DNA of 64,000 bases, taken from the NCBI RefSeq assembly GCF_000442275.2, contig NZ_KE557312.1, positions 186,001 to 250,000 on the forward strand, in the 5' to 3' direction. The notes under the pieces were generated by a model. That model was not told the origin of the DNA and made no database searches. It worked only from the letters and a program-made list of their open reading frames with translations. The stretch comes from Litoreibacter arenae DSM 19593 (GTDB taxonomy: Bacteria > Pseudomonadota > Alphaproteobacteria > Rhodobacterales > Rhodobacteraceae). This document shows, in pieces, positions 23,694 through 32,114 of this stretch (within the stretch, counting starts at the first letter, position 1; every line of letters begins with the position of its first letter). Both the position numbers and the translations under genes were made by a program.

Positions 23694-24707
23694 CTAGGTT
23701 TCGTCTCCCTTCACGACACCGCCTATGAGGTTCTCTCGCAACAACCGCTCGTTCAGGCTGGGGCGCGGCTTCGCAATCTCCTCAAGGTAGGCGCGGCGCG
23801 CCTGCGCTTGCGCCCGCGTCAAAGCCACCGCCTGCGCTGCGTCCACTGCCGTGAAACGAAGGCTGTCCTTCGCCCGCATCTGTGCCAGGCGGTCAACGTC
23901 GTGCGACAGTACGGTGGCGATCTTGGGATAGCCGCCGGTCGTCTGATGGTCCGCCAACAACACCGTTGGAACACCGTCCCCCGCCACCTGGACCGAGCCA
24001 CGCAGCACGGGTTCCGACGGGATGGATAAGGCCTCTGAGAGTTCCAGCCGCTCACCCTTCAGGCGAACCCCCATCCGGTCAAACGCGTCTGTCAACTCGA
24101 ACGGAGTGCTCAGAAATGACTCCACAGATGATGGTGCGAAGTGCTGATCTTGCGGGCCGATGACAACGTGAACGGTTCCATCCGGCTTGGCGAAGGCAGG
24201 GCAGGGCAGGTCACCGATGCGATCCTCACGAATCTGAGCCTCTGATATATCGATCAGGTCGCCACTGCGCAGCGTGCCACCGCCAAATCCTGACATAGAA
24301 TGCGTCGCCGTGTGGCCCAGCCATTTGTCAGCCTCTATGGTTCCGGCGAAGGCGAGGTAGGCCCAGCTTCCCCACGCTCCGCCACGGATGGCAAGCGTTT
24401 CGCCTGCATGCAGCGTGCGCACGGTCCAGCCACTGGATTTGACGCCTGCGCCGTCGATGGTGAACCCGCCTCCGGCAACGGCAAACGTAACTTCACCCTC
24501 GCGGCATTCCAGCACCAACCCGCCCAGTGACACCTCGATCCCTGTGGCACCCGTAGGCTGGCCCAATGCGGTGTTGGCAACGGCCAGCCCGAAACGATCC
24601 ATCGGGCCTGACGCCGACACGCCGAACCGCATATGTCCGGGACGCCCGCCGTCCTGAAAGGATACCAGTGGCCCTGCATGGCTCACGCGAAGACGGACGC
24701 GGCTCAT
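23694..24707 (-). CDS. pxpC: 5-oxoprolinase subunit C (biotin-dependent carboxyltransferase family)
   Basis: With PxpA and PxpB this forms the ATP-dependent 5-oxoprolinase that opens 5-oxo-L-proline to glutamate. The 337-residue protein starts MSRVRLRVSHAGPLVSFQD and has the KipA/AHS2 features GRPGHMRFGVSASGPMDR, THSMSGFGGGTLRSGD and LADHQTTGGYPKIATV. ATG 24707 overlaps the pxpB stop (ATGA), so subunits are translationally coupled. A longer frame reaching 25001 only covers pxpB. Confidence 0.93.
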   Translation of the reverse strand: MSRVRLRVSHAGPLVSFQDGGRPGHMRFGVSASGPMDRFGLAVANTALGQPTGATGIEVSLGGLVLECREGEVTFAVAGGGFTIDGAGVKSSGWTVRTLHAGETLAIRGGAWGSWAYLAFAGTIEADKWLGHTATHSMSGFGGGTLRSGDLIDISEAQIREDRIGDLPCPAFAKPDGTVHVVIGPQDQHFAPSSVESFLSTPFELTDAFDRMGVRLKGERLELSEALSIPSEPVLRGSVQVAGDGVPTVLLADHQTTGGYPKIATVLSHDVDRLAQMRAKDSLRFTAVDAAQAVALTRAQAQARRAYLEEIAKPRPSLNERLLRENLIGGVVKGDET

Positions 24708-25360
24708 AGCGCCTCGCGGCGGATGCGTTTGAACGAGACGGTATCGCCCACCTCGAACAAAAACGGACGGTTGGGATCTCCGGTCATGATGCGGGCGGAC
24801 GACTGCCCGATAATCGACCATCCGGTCGGCATTTTGATGGTCGTCACAAGGCATTGGGGTCCGGCGATCATCACGCTGCCAGCCGGAATATCGCGCACCG
24901 GAGCGGATTTGCGTGGCACCTGAATATCGCGCGGCACGCCTGCCAGATAGGCATAGCCAGGCGCGAACCCGTACATGCCCACACGGTACGTCGCGGCGCA
25001 ATGGGCGTTAATCACCGCCTCCGCGCTCATGTCGCAGGCTTTTGCGACCGCGGCCAAATCGGGGGCATCTTCGTAGCAGACCTCAAGAGTATGGTGAGCC
25101 GCTTCGGCGTCGCTTGCTGGGCTCACTGGCAGCAACGCGCGGATCGCTGCCTCGACTTGCACGTGGTCGGTTTGAAGCGGGTCAAACACCGCCAGCAGAT
25201 TGACCAGCGCGGGAACGACCTCCTGCACGCCCGCGATTTCAGCGGCGGCAATCGCATGGTCCAGCGCAATGACGGTTCGGTTTATCTCGTCGTCGATCTC
25301 GGTGCCGTATTCCACCAGCAGGGCGCAATCGGCCACGGGTTTGAATGTGGGAGCGTTCAT
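24704..25360 (-). CDS. pxpB: 5-oxoprolinase subunit B
   Basis: A 218-residue KipI/AHS1-type protein: DCALLVEYGTEIDDEINR at the N-terminus, VCYEDAPDLAAVAKA in the centre, and YGFAPGYAYLAGVPRDIQ and GWSIIGQSSARIMTGD near the end. It is the partner subunit of PxpC in the carboxyltransferase-like half of 5-oxoprolinase. Overlaps with pxpA upstream and pxpC downstream (4 bp each) show a single operon pxpABC on the minus strand. Confidence 0.93.
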   Translation of the reverse strand: MNAPTFKPVADCALLVEYGTEIDDEINRTVIALDHAIAAAEIAGVQEVVPALVNLLAVFDPLQTDHVQVEAAIRALLPVSPASDAEAAHHTLEVCYEDAPDLAAVAKACDMSAEAVINAHCAATYRVGMYGFAPGYAYLAGVPRDIQVPRKSAPVRDIPAGSVMIAGPQCLVTTIKMPTGWSIIGQSSARIMTGDPNRPFLFEVGDTVSFKRIRREAL

Positions 25361-26124
25361 CGGGCGATAAACCCGTTGATCGTCACAGAGGCGTCGGTCA
25401 ATCGCTTCCGGATTGTCCGGGCCATGGCCACGGCCCCGTCACTGTCGCCATGCACGCAGATTGACTGCGCGTTCAATTCTATCGGATCACCGTCGATCAC
25501 CGGCATCAACCCGCTGTCCAGAAACGCAAGAAGCCGGTCGGCGGCCTTATCCGGGTCGTGGATCATCGCGCCATCCTGCCCGCGCGGCACAAGCTGGCCG
25601 CTGGACAGATACCCCCTGTCGGCGAAGATCTCCGAATAGACAGGAACGCCCGCGTCCCGCGCGGCGTGTTCTAGCTGCATCCCTGAAATGGCGAGGATCG
25701 ACAGACGGGTATCCAACCGCCGCACAGCGTCCACTACGGCATCCGCCACGTCGCGGTCGGCAGCAGCCAGATTGCCAAGGGCGCCATGTGGCTTCACATA
25801 AGAAACCTCGGTGCCCGCGAGTGTGGCCAAGGCTTGTAGTGCGCCGATTTGCGCGGTGACCATGCGGCCGATCTCAGGTGGTGTCATCGGAATGATGCGC
25901 CTGCCGAAGCCCTCGCGGTCGTTATAACCCGGATGCGCGCCAATCGTAACGCCGTTTTCCTTGGCGAGTTGCAAGGTCTCGAACATTGTTTCGGGGTCGC
26001 TGGCATGACCGCCACAGGCGATGTTGGCACTGGAGACGATCGACAGCATCGACGCATCGTCGCCCATATTCCACGGCCCGAAGCTCTCGCCCAGATCGGA
26101 GTTAAGGTCGATGCTGCGTGACAT
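25357..26124 (-). CDS. pxpA: 5-oxoprolinase subunit A (LamB/YcsF family)
   Basis: The 255-residue protein has the LamB/YcsF pattern IDLNSDLGESFGPW, ANIACGGHASDP, GAHPGYNDREGFGRR, VKPHGALGN and SEIFADRGY. It probably carries the 5-oxoproline-binding active site. 5-Oxoproline arises from spontaneous cyclisation of glutamate/glutamine and from gamma-glutamyl peptides; a gamma-glutamyltransferase is encoded at 45724. The gene follows the ROK regulator by 66 bp on the same strand, so partial co-transcription is possible. Confidence 0.94.
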   Translation of the reverse strand: MSRSIDLNSDLGESFGPWNMGDDASMLSIVSSANIACGGHASDPETMFETLQLAKENGVTIGAHPGYNDREGFGRRIIPMTPPEIGRMVTAQIGALQALATLAGTEVSYVKPHGALGNLAAADRDVADAVVDAVRRLDTRLSILAISGMQLEHAARDAGVPVYSEIFADRGYLSSGQLVPRGQDGAMIHDPDKAADRLLAFLDSGLMPVIDGDPIELNAQSICVHGDSDGAVAMARTIRKRLTDASVTINGFIAR

Positions 26125-26190
26125 GGCGGGTCCTCAATTCGTACAGGTTCTTCCGCAGATTAGAGGGTTTGCGATATTATGTAAGGGGGC

Positions 26191-27384
26191 TTAGAGCGAC
26201 AACCCAGCGTTGGTATTGAGCAGGTATTGCGAAAATATGGGGCTGCACGCCGCCCCGATCTCGCGGGCTTTGCGGCCCATTTGCCCGGCTTCGACCTGAG
26301 GGGCGATCAGTCCGCGAATGTCTTGGGTGGATAGATAGCGCCGCGTCCTCTCGACAAGTGTTTCCTTCACATCGGGCGGCAGACTTCCGTCGATCAGGAT
26401 CGCCTCAAAGTCGATCACGGCGCAGGTTGATAGCGCCGCCTTTGCCAGTTCCTGCGCGGTTTGCCTGATCCACGGCTCGACGTAACGGGCATAAGGGCTC
26501 CAGTCGTCGCTGTTCCACAATCCGCTTGGGTTAAGTCCGACCTCCAGCAGTCGGGCTTCAAGCAGATGGATGGAGGCAATGTCGATCAGTTGCCGGCTTT
26601 CACCGTTCGGGCCGACGCTGCGCAAGGAGCCTAAGGCCCCCGCATTGCCCTGATGGCCCTCGAACACTGAATGGTTCAACACAATGCCGCCGCCCACGAA
26701 GGCTGCGATGTAGAAATAAGCGTAGTCGCGGAATTCCTTGCCGCGCCCGTATACATGTTCGGCGCGGCAGGCAGCCGTGGCGTCATTGACCACAACTACG
26801 GGCAGGTCACTGAATTCGGCAATTTCCTCCTGAAAGCTGGTGCCTTTCCAACTGGCGAATTCTTCGGCAGAGGCTCCGACCATGTCGTGCCAGTTCCACA
26901 ACTCGAAAGGCGCCGCGACGCCGATGCCGCACAGCCGTTCTTGCAGCGCAGGCTCAAGCTTGGAGGTCAATTCGTCAAACGCGCTTTCCAGAAATGCAAA
27001 GATTTCAGTAGGCAGGGGGTAGGGAAAGCTGGTCGAGACCTCGGCACGGACAACGCCGGTGAAGTCCATCAAGATAACCTTGGCACTACGTCTGCCAATG
27101 TTAACGCCCAGTGAAAACACACCGTCCGGCGCCAGGGCCATTGGCACCGATGGCTTGCCGACCTTGCCGCGCACCGGGGCACCGCGTGTCAGCAGTCCGT
27201 CCTTCTCCAGTTTACGTAAAATGACCGACACGGTCTGTGGCGACAGCCCCGCAATGCGCGCCAGATCGCTACCGGGCATAGCTCCGCCACGCTGCAACAT
27301 CGACAGCAACAGGCGCTCGTTATAGTTGCGCAACCCGCTTTGGTTTGCGCCACCGCTGAGCGATCTGATCTTGGACCCATCCAT
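26191..27384 (-). CDS. frcR: ROK-family transcriptional regulator of the fructose operon
   Basis: About 397 residues: an N-terminal winged helix (NERLLLSMLQRGGAMPGSD, ARIAGLSPQTVSVILRKLE) followed by a sugar-kinase-like ROK domain (SLGVNIGRRSAKVILMD, GIGVAAPFEL, VVVNDATAACRAEHVYG, AFVGGGIVLN). The typical ROK zinc-binding cysteine cluster is not evident. It faces frcB divergently, and a palindrome lies between them, so it probably represses frcBCAK and releases it when a sugar or sugar phosphate binds. Possible starts are ATG 27384, 27408-27414 or GTG 27429; 27384 is a choice of convenience. Confidence 0.87.
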   Translation of the reverse strand: MDGSKIRSLSGGANQSGLRNYNERLLLSMLQRGGAMPGSDLARIAGLSPQTVSVILRKLEKDGLLTRGAPVRGKVGKPSVPMALAPDGVFSLGVNIGRRSAKVILMDFTGVVRAEVSTSFPYPLPTEIFAFLESAFDELTSKLEPALQERLCGIGVAAPFELWNWHDMVGASAEEFASWKGTSFQEEIAEFSDLPVVVVNDATAACRAEHVYGRGKEFRDYAYFYIAAFVGGGIVLNHSVFEGHQGNAGALGSLRSVGPNGESRQLIDIASIHLLEARLLEVGLNPSGLWNSDDWSPYARYVEPWIRQTAQELAKAALSTCAVIDFEAILIDGSLPPDVKETLVERTRRYLSTQDIRGLIAPQVEAGQMGRKAREIGAACSPIFSQYLLNTNAGLSL

Positions 27385-27437
27385 GCTCTGGGACCCTGTT
27401 TGCGGCATCATCATCAAAAAGCATCGCACGCTGAATT

Positions 27438-27462
27438 AATAAATCAAGTTTATTTATTTATT
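27438..27462. promoter_or_regulatory. palindromic operator candidate between frcR and frcB
   Basis: AATAAAT (27438-27444) and ATTTATT (27452-27458) form a perfect inverted repeat with a 7-bp spacer; a second ATTTATT overlaps at 27456-27462. The AT-rich block stands out in GC-rich DNA. TTGACC at 27461-27466 could be a -35 element towards frcB. The regulator partner is inferred from position. Confidence 0.55.
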
Positions 27463-27560
27463 GACCCAAGAATGCGAATCGCGTTTCCTTAGCGTCAGTT
27501 CCGCCGGGAGGGCGGGGTTCTGATCCGTTTGACGGACCACAACATGTCTGGGAGGACATC

Positions 27561-28580
27561 ATGAAAAAACTACTTGCTACCTCGGCCGTCGCGCTGACCG
27601 CCCTGTCCGGCGCTGCACTTGCAGATAGCCACGCTGTTACGGCCTGCCTGATCACCAAAACCGACACCAACCCGTTTTTCGTAAAGATGAAGGAAGGCGC
27701 GGAGGCCAAAGCGGCTGAGCTTGGCATGACGCTGAAATCCTTTGCGGGCAAGGTTGATGGCGACCATGAAACGCAGGTCGCAGCAATCGAGACCTGCATC
27801 GCGGATGGTGCCAAGGGCATCCTGCTGACCGCCTCCGACACGTCCTCCATCGTGTCCTCGGTCCAGCAAGCCCGTGACGCGGGCCTCGTGGTGATCGCGC
27901 TCGACACGCCGCTGTCGCCGATTGACGCCGCCGACGCGACGTTCGCGACTGACAACTTTCTTGCAGGTGAACTGATCGGCCAATGGGCGGCCGCGACGTT
28001 GGGCGATGAGGCCGCGAACGCCAAAATCGCCATGCTCGACCTTGGCGTATCCCAGCCCACCGTAGGCGTGCTGCGCGATCAGGGCTTCTTGCAAGGCTTC
28101 GGTATTGACCTCGGCGACCCCAACAAATGGGGTGACGAAACCGACCCGCGCATCGTTGGCAATGACGTCACCGCAGGCAACGAAGAGGGTGGCCGCAAGG
28201 CGATGGAGAACCTTTTGGCGAAAGATCCCGAAATCAACGTGGTCTACACCATCAACGAGCCTGCCGCCGCGGGTGCCTATGAGGCGCTGAAAGCGTTTGG
28301 TCGTGAGAACGACGTGCTGATCGTGTCCGTCGATGGCGGCTGCCCCGGTGTGCAAAACGTCAAGGACGGCGTGATTGGCGCGACCTCGCAGCAGTATCCG
28401 CTGCAAATGGCGTCCAAAGGCGTCGAGGCGATTGCCGCATGGGCAAAGGATGGCACCAAGCCTGCGCCGACACCCGGCAAGGACTTCTTCGACACCGGCG
28501 TGTCGCTGGTCACTGATAAGCCCGCCGAAGGCGTTGAAAGCATCGACGTCGCCAAAGGCATGGAGCTATGCTGGGGTTAA
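27561..28580 (+). CDS. frcB: fructose-type ABC transporter periplasmic binding protein
   Basis: The 339-residue protein has a signal peptide ([17 protein letters not shown], cleavage near ALA-DS) and a periplasmic-binding-protein type I fold of the ribose/fructose group: [57 protein letters not shown] and [18 protein letters not shown]. Order and sequence resemble FrcB of Sinorhizobium, which binds fructose, mannose and ribose. GGAGG at 27551-27555 precedes ATG 27561. First gene of the frcBCAK operon. Confidence 0.92.
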   Translation: MKKLLATSAVALTALSGAALADSHAVTACLITKTDTNPFFVKMKEGAEAKAAELGMTLKSFAGKVDGDHETQVAAIETCIADGAKGILLTASDTSSIVSSVQQARDAGLVVIALDTPLSPIDAADATFATDNFLAGELIGQWAAATLGDEAANAKIAMLDLGVSQPTVGVLRDQGFLQGFGIDLGDPNKWGDETDPRIVGNDVTAGNEEGGRKAMENLLAKDPEINVVYTINEPAAAGAYEALKAFGRENDVLIVSVDGGCPGVQNVKDGVIGATSQQYPLQMASKGVEAIAAWAKDGTKPAPTPGKDFFDTGVSLVTDKPAEGVESIDVAKGMELCWG

Positions 28581-28646
28581 GCCCACGACTAAACCAAAAG
28601 CAAGGGGCGGATCAAACCGCCCCTTCGTCTTCAACGGGAGGGAACG

Positions 28647-29687
28647 ATGTCGAGCGCAGACACAGCAGATGACGGGGTCGCCAAATTCGTGCAGCCCAAC
28701 AGGGGCTTTCTAGGAACTATCCAGCACTGGCTCCATGTCAATCCGGCACTGGTGCCGCTGATCGTCCTTGTGGCGTCCATCGTGGTCTTCGGGCTGCTCC
28801 TGGGCTCAAAATTCTTCTCGCCCTTCGCTCTGACGCTGATCCTTCAACAGGTGCAGATCGTCGGCATCGTCGCCGCCGCGCAGTCGCTGGTGATCCTGAC
28901 CGCGGGTATCGACCTCAGCGTCGGAGCCATCGCGGTGATTTCCTCCGTTGTGATGGGGCAGTTTACCTTCCGCTACGGTCTGCCGGTGGAGATTTCCATC
29001 GCCTGCGGCCTGCTTTTTGGCACCGCCATTGGTGCTGTGAACGGCTGGCTGATCGCGGCCATGAAACTGCCGCCTTTCATCGTGACGCTGGGAATGTGGC
29101 AAATCGTGCTAGCCGCCAACTTTCTCTATTCCGCCAACGAGACGATCCGGTCTCAGGAGATCGCGGAAAACGCCGCGATGCTGCAACTGCTGGGCGCGAA
29201 GTTCAGTGTCGGCGGCGCGGTCTTCACCGTGGGTGTGCTGTTCATGGTGCTGCTGGTCCTCGTGCTGGCCTACGTTCTTCGCCACACCGCTTGGGGCCGC
29301 CACGTCTACGCCGTGGGCGACGATGCCGAAGCCGCAGAGCTATCCGGTGTGAATGTCAAAGGCACGATCATTTCCGTCTACGCCGTTGCGGGGCTGATCT
29401 GCGCCTTCGCTGGCTGGGCGTTGATCGGACGTATCGGGTCTGTGTCACCAACGTCCGGCCAGCTTCTCAACATCGAGAGCATCACCGCTGTGGTGATCGG
29501 GGGTATTTCGCTCTTCGGCGGGCGTGGCTCCATCCTCGGCACGTTCTTCGGCGCGCTGATCGTGGGGGTCTTCACCCTCGGCCTGCGCCTCATGGGCGCC
29601 GACGCGCAGTGGACCTATCTGCTGATTGGCGTGCTCATCATTGCGGCTGTGGCCGTGGACCAATGGATCAGAAAGGTGGCAGCGTAA
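28647..29687 (+). CDS. frcC: fructose-type ABC transporter permease
   Basis: A 346-residue integral membrane protein of the RbsC/FrcC group with about eight to ten hydrophobic segments. Family motifs are LVILTAGIDLSVGAIAVIS, GAVNGWLIAAMKLPPFIVT, GRHVYAVGDDAEAAELSGV and SPTSGQLLNIESITAVVIG. It forms the translocation channel for FrcB-delivered sugar. Its stop overlaps the ATPase start by one base (TAATG). Confidence 0.93.
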   Translation: MSSADTADDGVAKFVQPNRGFLGTIQHWLHVNPALVPLIVLVASIVVFGLLLGSKFFSPFALTLILQQVQIVGIVAAAQSLVILTAGIDLSVGAIAVISSVVMGQFTFRYGLPVEISIACGLLFGTAIGAVNGWLIAAMKLPPFIVTLGMWQIVLAANFLYSANETIRSQEIAENAAMLQLLGAKFSVGGAVFTVGVLFMVLLVLVLAYVLRHTAWGRHVYAVGDDAEAAELSGVNVKGTIISVYAVAGLICAFAGWALIGRIGSVSPTSGQLLNIESITAVVIGGISLFGGRGSILGTFFGALIVGVFTLGLRLMGADAQWTYLLIGVLIIAAVAVDQWIRKVAA

Positions 29688-30463
29688 TGGAACCCATTCT
29701 CAAAGGACGCGGCCTCGTCAAACGCTATGGCAAGGTCACCGCACTCGACCATTGCGACTTCGACCTGATGCCGGGCGAAATTCTGGCGGTGATCGGGGAT
29801 AACGGCGCGGGAAAATCCTCGCTGATCAAGGCGGTCTCGGGCGCGGTCGTGCCGGACGAGGGAGAGGTTTTTCTGGAAGGCCAGAAAATCCACTTCACGT
29901 CCCCCATCCAAGCGCGCGAGGCGGGGATCGAGACAGTCTACCAGACCCTCGCCATGTCGCCCGCCTTGTCGATCGCAGACAACATGTTCATGGGGCGCGA
30001 GTTACGCAAACCGGGCTTCATGGGCAAATGGCTCCGCCAATTGGATCGCGCGAAGATGGAGCGTCTTGCCCGCGAGAAACTGACCGAGCTTGGGCTGATG
30101 ACGATTCAAAATATCAATCAAGCGGTCGAGACGCTGTCCGGTGGCCAACGGCAGGGTGTCGCCGTGGCCCGTGCTGCGGCCTTCGGCTCCAAGGTCATCA
30201 TTCTCGACGAGCCGACCGCTGCCTTGGGGGTCAAGGAAAGCCGCAAGGTGCTGGAGCTTATTCAGGACGTGAAGTCGCGTGGCATTCCGATCATTCTGAT
30301 CAGCCACAACATGCCCCATGTATTCGAGGTCGCCGACCGCATCCACGTCCACCGGTTGGGCAAGCGTCTTTGCGTCATCAACCCGAAGGACTACACAATG
30401 TCCGATGCGGTGGCCTTCATGACCGGCGCGAAGGAGGCTCCTGCACAAACGGAGGCCGCGTGA
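29687..30463 (+). CDS. frcA: fructose-type ABC transporter ATP-binding protein
   Basis: A 258-residue single-copy ABC ATPase, unlike the double-length RbsA type; single-domain FrcA is characteristic of frc systems. Walker A is GDNGAGKSSLIKAV, the signature TLSGGQRQGVAVARA, Walker B VIILDEPTAALG and the switch His in ILISHNMPHV. It powers import through FrcC. ATG 29687 is fixed by the overlap with frcC; the frame remains open far upstream across frcC, but that is a shadow. Its stop overlaps the next GTG start. Confidence 0.94.
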   Translation: MEPILKGRGLVKRYGKVTALDHCDFDLMPGEILAVIGDNGAGKSSLIKAVSGAVVPDEGEVFLEGQKIHFTSPIQAREAGIETVYQTLAMSPALSIADNMFMGRELRKPGFMGKWLRQLDRAKMERLAREKLTELGLMTIQNINQAVETLSGGQRQGVAVARAAAFGSKVIILDEPTAALGVKESRKVLELIQDVKSRGIPIILISHNMPHVFEVADRIHVHRLGKRLCVINPKDYTMSDAVAFMTGAKEAPAQTEAA

Positions 30464-31074
30464 CGCATCCGGTCCCGCCGGAGATTCTGGCGCTGATCAG
30501 CGATCTGCCTAAAACGCAAGGCCGTCGCCTGATCGCAGTTGCGGGCCCACCCGCCAGCGGCAAGTCGACACTGGCCGAACAACTCGCCGAAACCTTGCCG
30601 GATGCGGCGGTGGTGCCGATGGACGGCTTCCATCTCGACAACGACACCTTGGCGGAGCGCGGGCTTCTGGCCCGCAAAGGGGCGCCACAGACATTCGATG
30701 CGCAAGGCTTCGTGGCACTGGTCAGAAAGCTGCGAGAGCCGGTCGCTGTGTCCTACCCCACCTTTGATCGCAGCCGAGATTGCGTCGTGCCCGATGGCGG
30801 CAGCGTCGCGCCGGACTGCAAAACGGTGATCGTGGAAGGTAACTACCTGCTGCTGGACGCCGTCCCGTGGGACCAGTTGCGCGACCTGTGGGACGTCAGC
30901 TTCTTTCTTGATGTGCCTTTAACTGCACTACGCGAACGCCTGCTGCAACGCTGGCGCGACCACGGGTATTCGGAAGCGGACGCATTGGCGAAAGCGGAAT
31001 CCAACGACCTGCCCAACGCGCAGGTGGTTTTGGAAAGCGCCAAGAACGCGACGCATATCGTCAAGGACGCCTAA
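30460..31074 (+). CDS. frcK: nucleoside/uridine-kinase-like P-loop protein, FrcK-like
   Basis: From GTG 30460 (overlapping the frcA stop) the product is 204 residues with a P-loop AVAGPPASGKSTLAEQL, a substrate region VVPMDGFHLDNDTLAERGL and VIVEGNYLLLDAVPW, as in the uridine kinase/PRK/pantothenate kinase superfamily. In Sinorhizobium the fourth frc gene, frcK, encodes such a kinase needed for normal fructose use; direct fructose phosphorylation is not certain. It overlaps the convergent aspartoacylase-like gene by 4 bp. Confidence 0.85.
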   Translation: MTHPVPPEILALISDLPKTQGRRLIAVAGPPASGKSTLAEQLAETLPDAAVVPMDGFHLDNDTLAERGLLARKGAPQTFDAQGFVALVRKLREPVAVSYPTFDRSRDCVVPDGGSVAPDCKTVIVEGNYLLLDAVPWDQLRDLWDVSFFLDVPLTALRERLLQRWRDHGYSEADALAKAESNDLPNAQVVLESAKNATHIVKDA

Positions 31075-32114
31075 ATAATCTCGTCCTCGTCGAACAGCGG
31101 GTCTTCCTCCAGCTGCGTCGACAAATCCTCCACCGCTGTTTCTGCGCGGGCGTTTGAGACGACCTCCGCGATGTGATAAATCGCGTCGCCCTCGTTGACG
31201 ATGGGCATGACTGCACGCCCCACGATGATGCCGTCGAAAGAGGCAAACAGCTCCACCTCGTTCTCGCCGAACGGGTCGGACACGGCGGCAAGCAATTCGC
31301 CGTCCTCGACCACGTCCCCCTCGCTCTTGAACGCGCGCAATAGTCCGCCCGCTGGGGCACGAACCCATTTTGAGGATTTGCACAGGATGGACGTAGCCTT
31401 CGCGGGGGCCACTGCCTTGCGCGGCAGCATTTCGCGGGTAGCCATCACGCGCAGAATACCTGCGACACCCGCACGCACATACATTTCGTCAAAACGTAGA
31501 CCTTCGCCTGCCTCATAGAGCAGCACGTCGATGCCCCGATCCCGCGCTGCCCCTCGCAAAGACCCGTCACGCAAGGCAGAGGTCAAAATGACCGGTGCAC
31601 CGAAGGATCGTGCCAGTGTCATCATCTCGGGCGCTGCGCCAGAGACGCGGATTTGCGGAAGGTTCGTGCGGTGGATCGCGGCGGAGTGCAGGTCGATCCC
31701 GAAGCTGCATCGCTCGACGACGCGGGTCATGAAGTCGTGGGCGAGCCGCGAGGCGAGCGACCCGGTGGGTGACCCCGGAAAGCATCGGTTCAGGTCGCGC
31801 CGGTCCGGCAGATAGCGCGAATGGTTGTGGAATCCGAACGCATTGACGATGGGGACCACCAGCAAGGTTCCCCGCAGCGACCCAAGTGCCTTGGTACGCA
31901 GCAGACGGCGCAGGATTTCCACACCGATGACCTCGTCCCCGTGGATGCCCGCCGACACGAACATGGTCGGCCCCTCCCGCTTGCCGTGGATCACATGCAC
32001 CGACATGGTCACCGGCGTGTGGTCAGACAGGGTGGAAATCGGCAGGTTCACCGTCTGGCGCGTGCCTGCGGCGATCTCGACACCGCCGATCTTGTAAGGC
32101 GCGCGCTTGGTCAT
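31071..32114 (-). CDS. succinylglutamate desuccinylase/aspartoacylase family protein
   Basis: A 347-residue zinc carboxypeptidase-like amidohydrolase. FVSAGIHGDEVIGVEILR supplies the His and Glu zinc ligands, NRCFPGSPTGSLASR the substrate-binding Arg, and FGIDLHSAAIHR the third ligand. The C-terminal beta-sandwich (SILCKSSKWVRAPAGGLL) is typical of the group. Exact substrate is unknown; relatives hydrolyse N-acyl amino acids or ectoine derivatives. Its start overlaps the acyl-CoA synthetase stop by 4 bp. Confidence 0.88.
   Translation of the reverse strand: MTKRAPYKIGGVEIAAGTRQTVNLPISTLSDHTPVTMSVHVIHGKREGPTMFVSAGIHGDEVIGVEILRRLLRTKALGSLRGTLLVVPIVNAFGFHNHSRYLPDRRDLNRCFPGSPTGSLASRLAHDFMTRVVERCSFGIDLHSAAIHRTNLPQIRVSGAAPEMMTLARSFGAPVILTSALRDGSLRGAARDRGIDVLLYEAGEGLRFDEMYVRAGVAGILRVMATREMLPRKAVAPAKATSILCKSSKWVRAPAGGLLRAFKSEGDVVEDGELLAAVSDPFGENEVELFASFDGIIVGRAVMPIVNEGDAIYHIAEVVSNARAETAVEDLSTQLEEDPLFDEDEII

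Noticed and set aside
29096-29686. In-frame upstream extension of frcA through frcC
   Set aside because: It would double the N-terminus with Arg-rich sequence; ATG 29687 at the TAATG overlap gives the standard ABC ATPase length.
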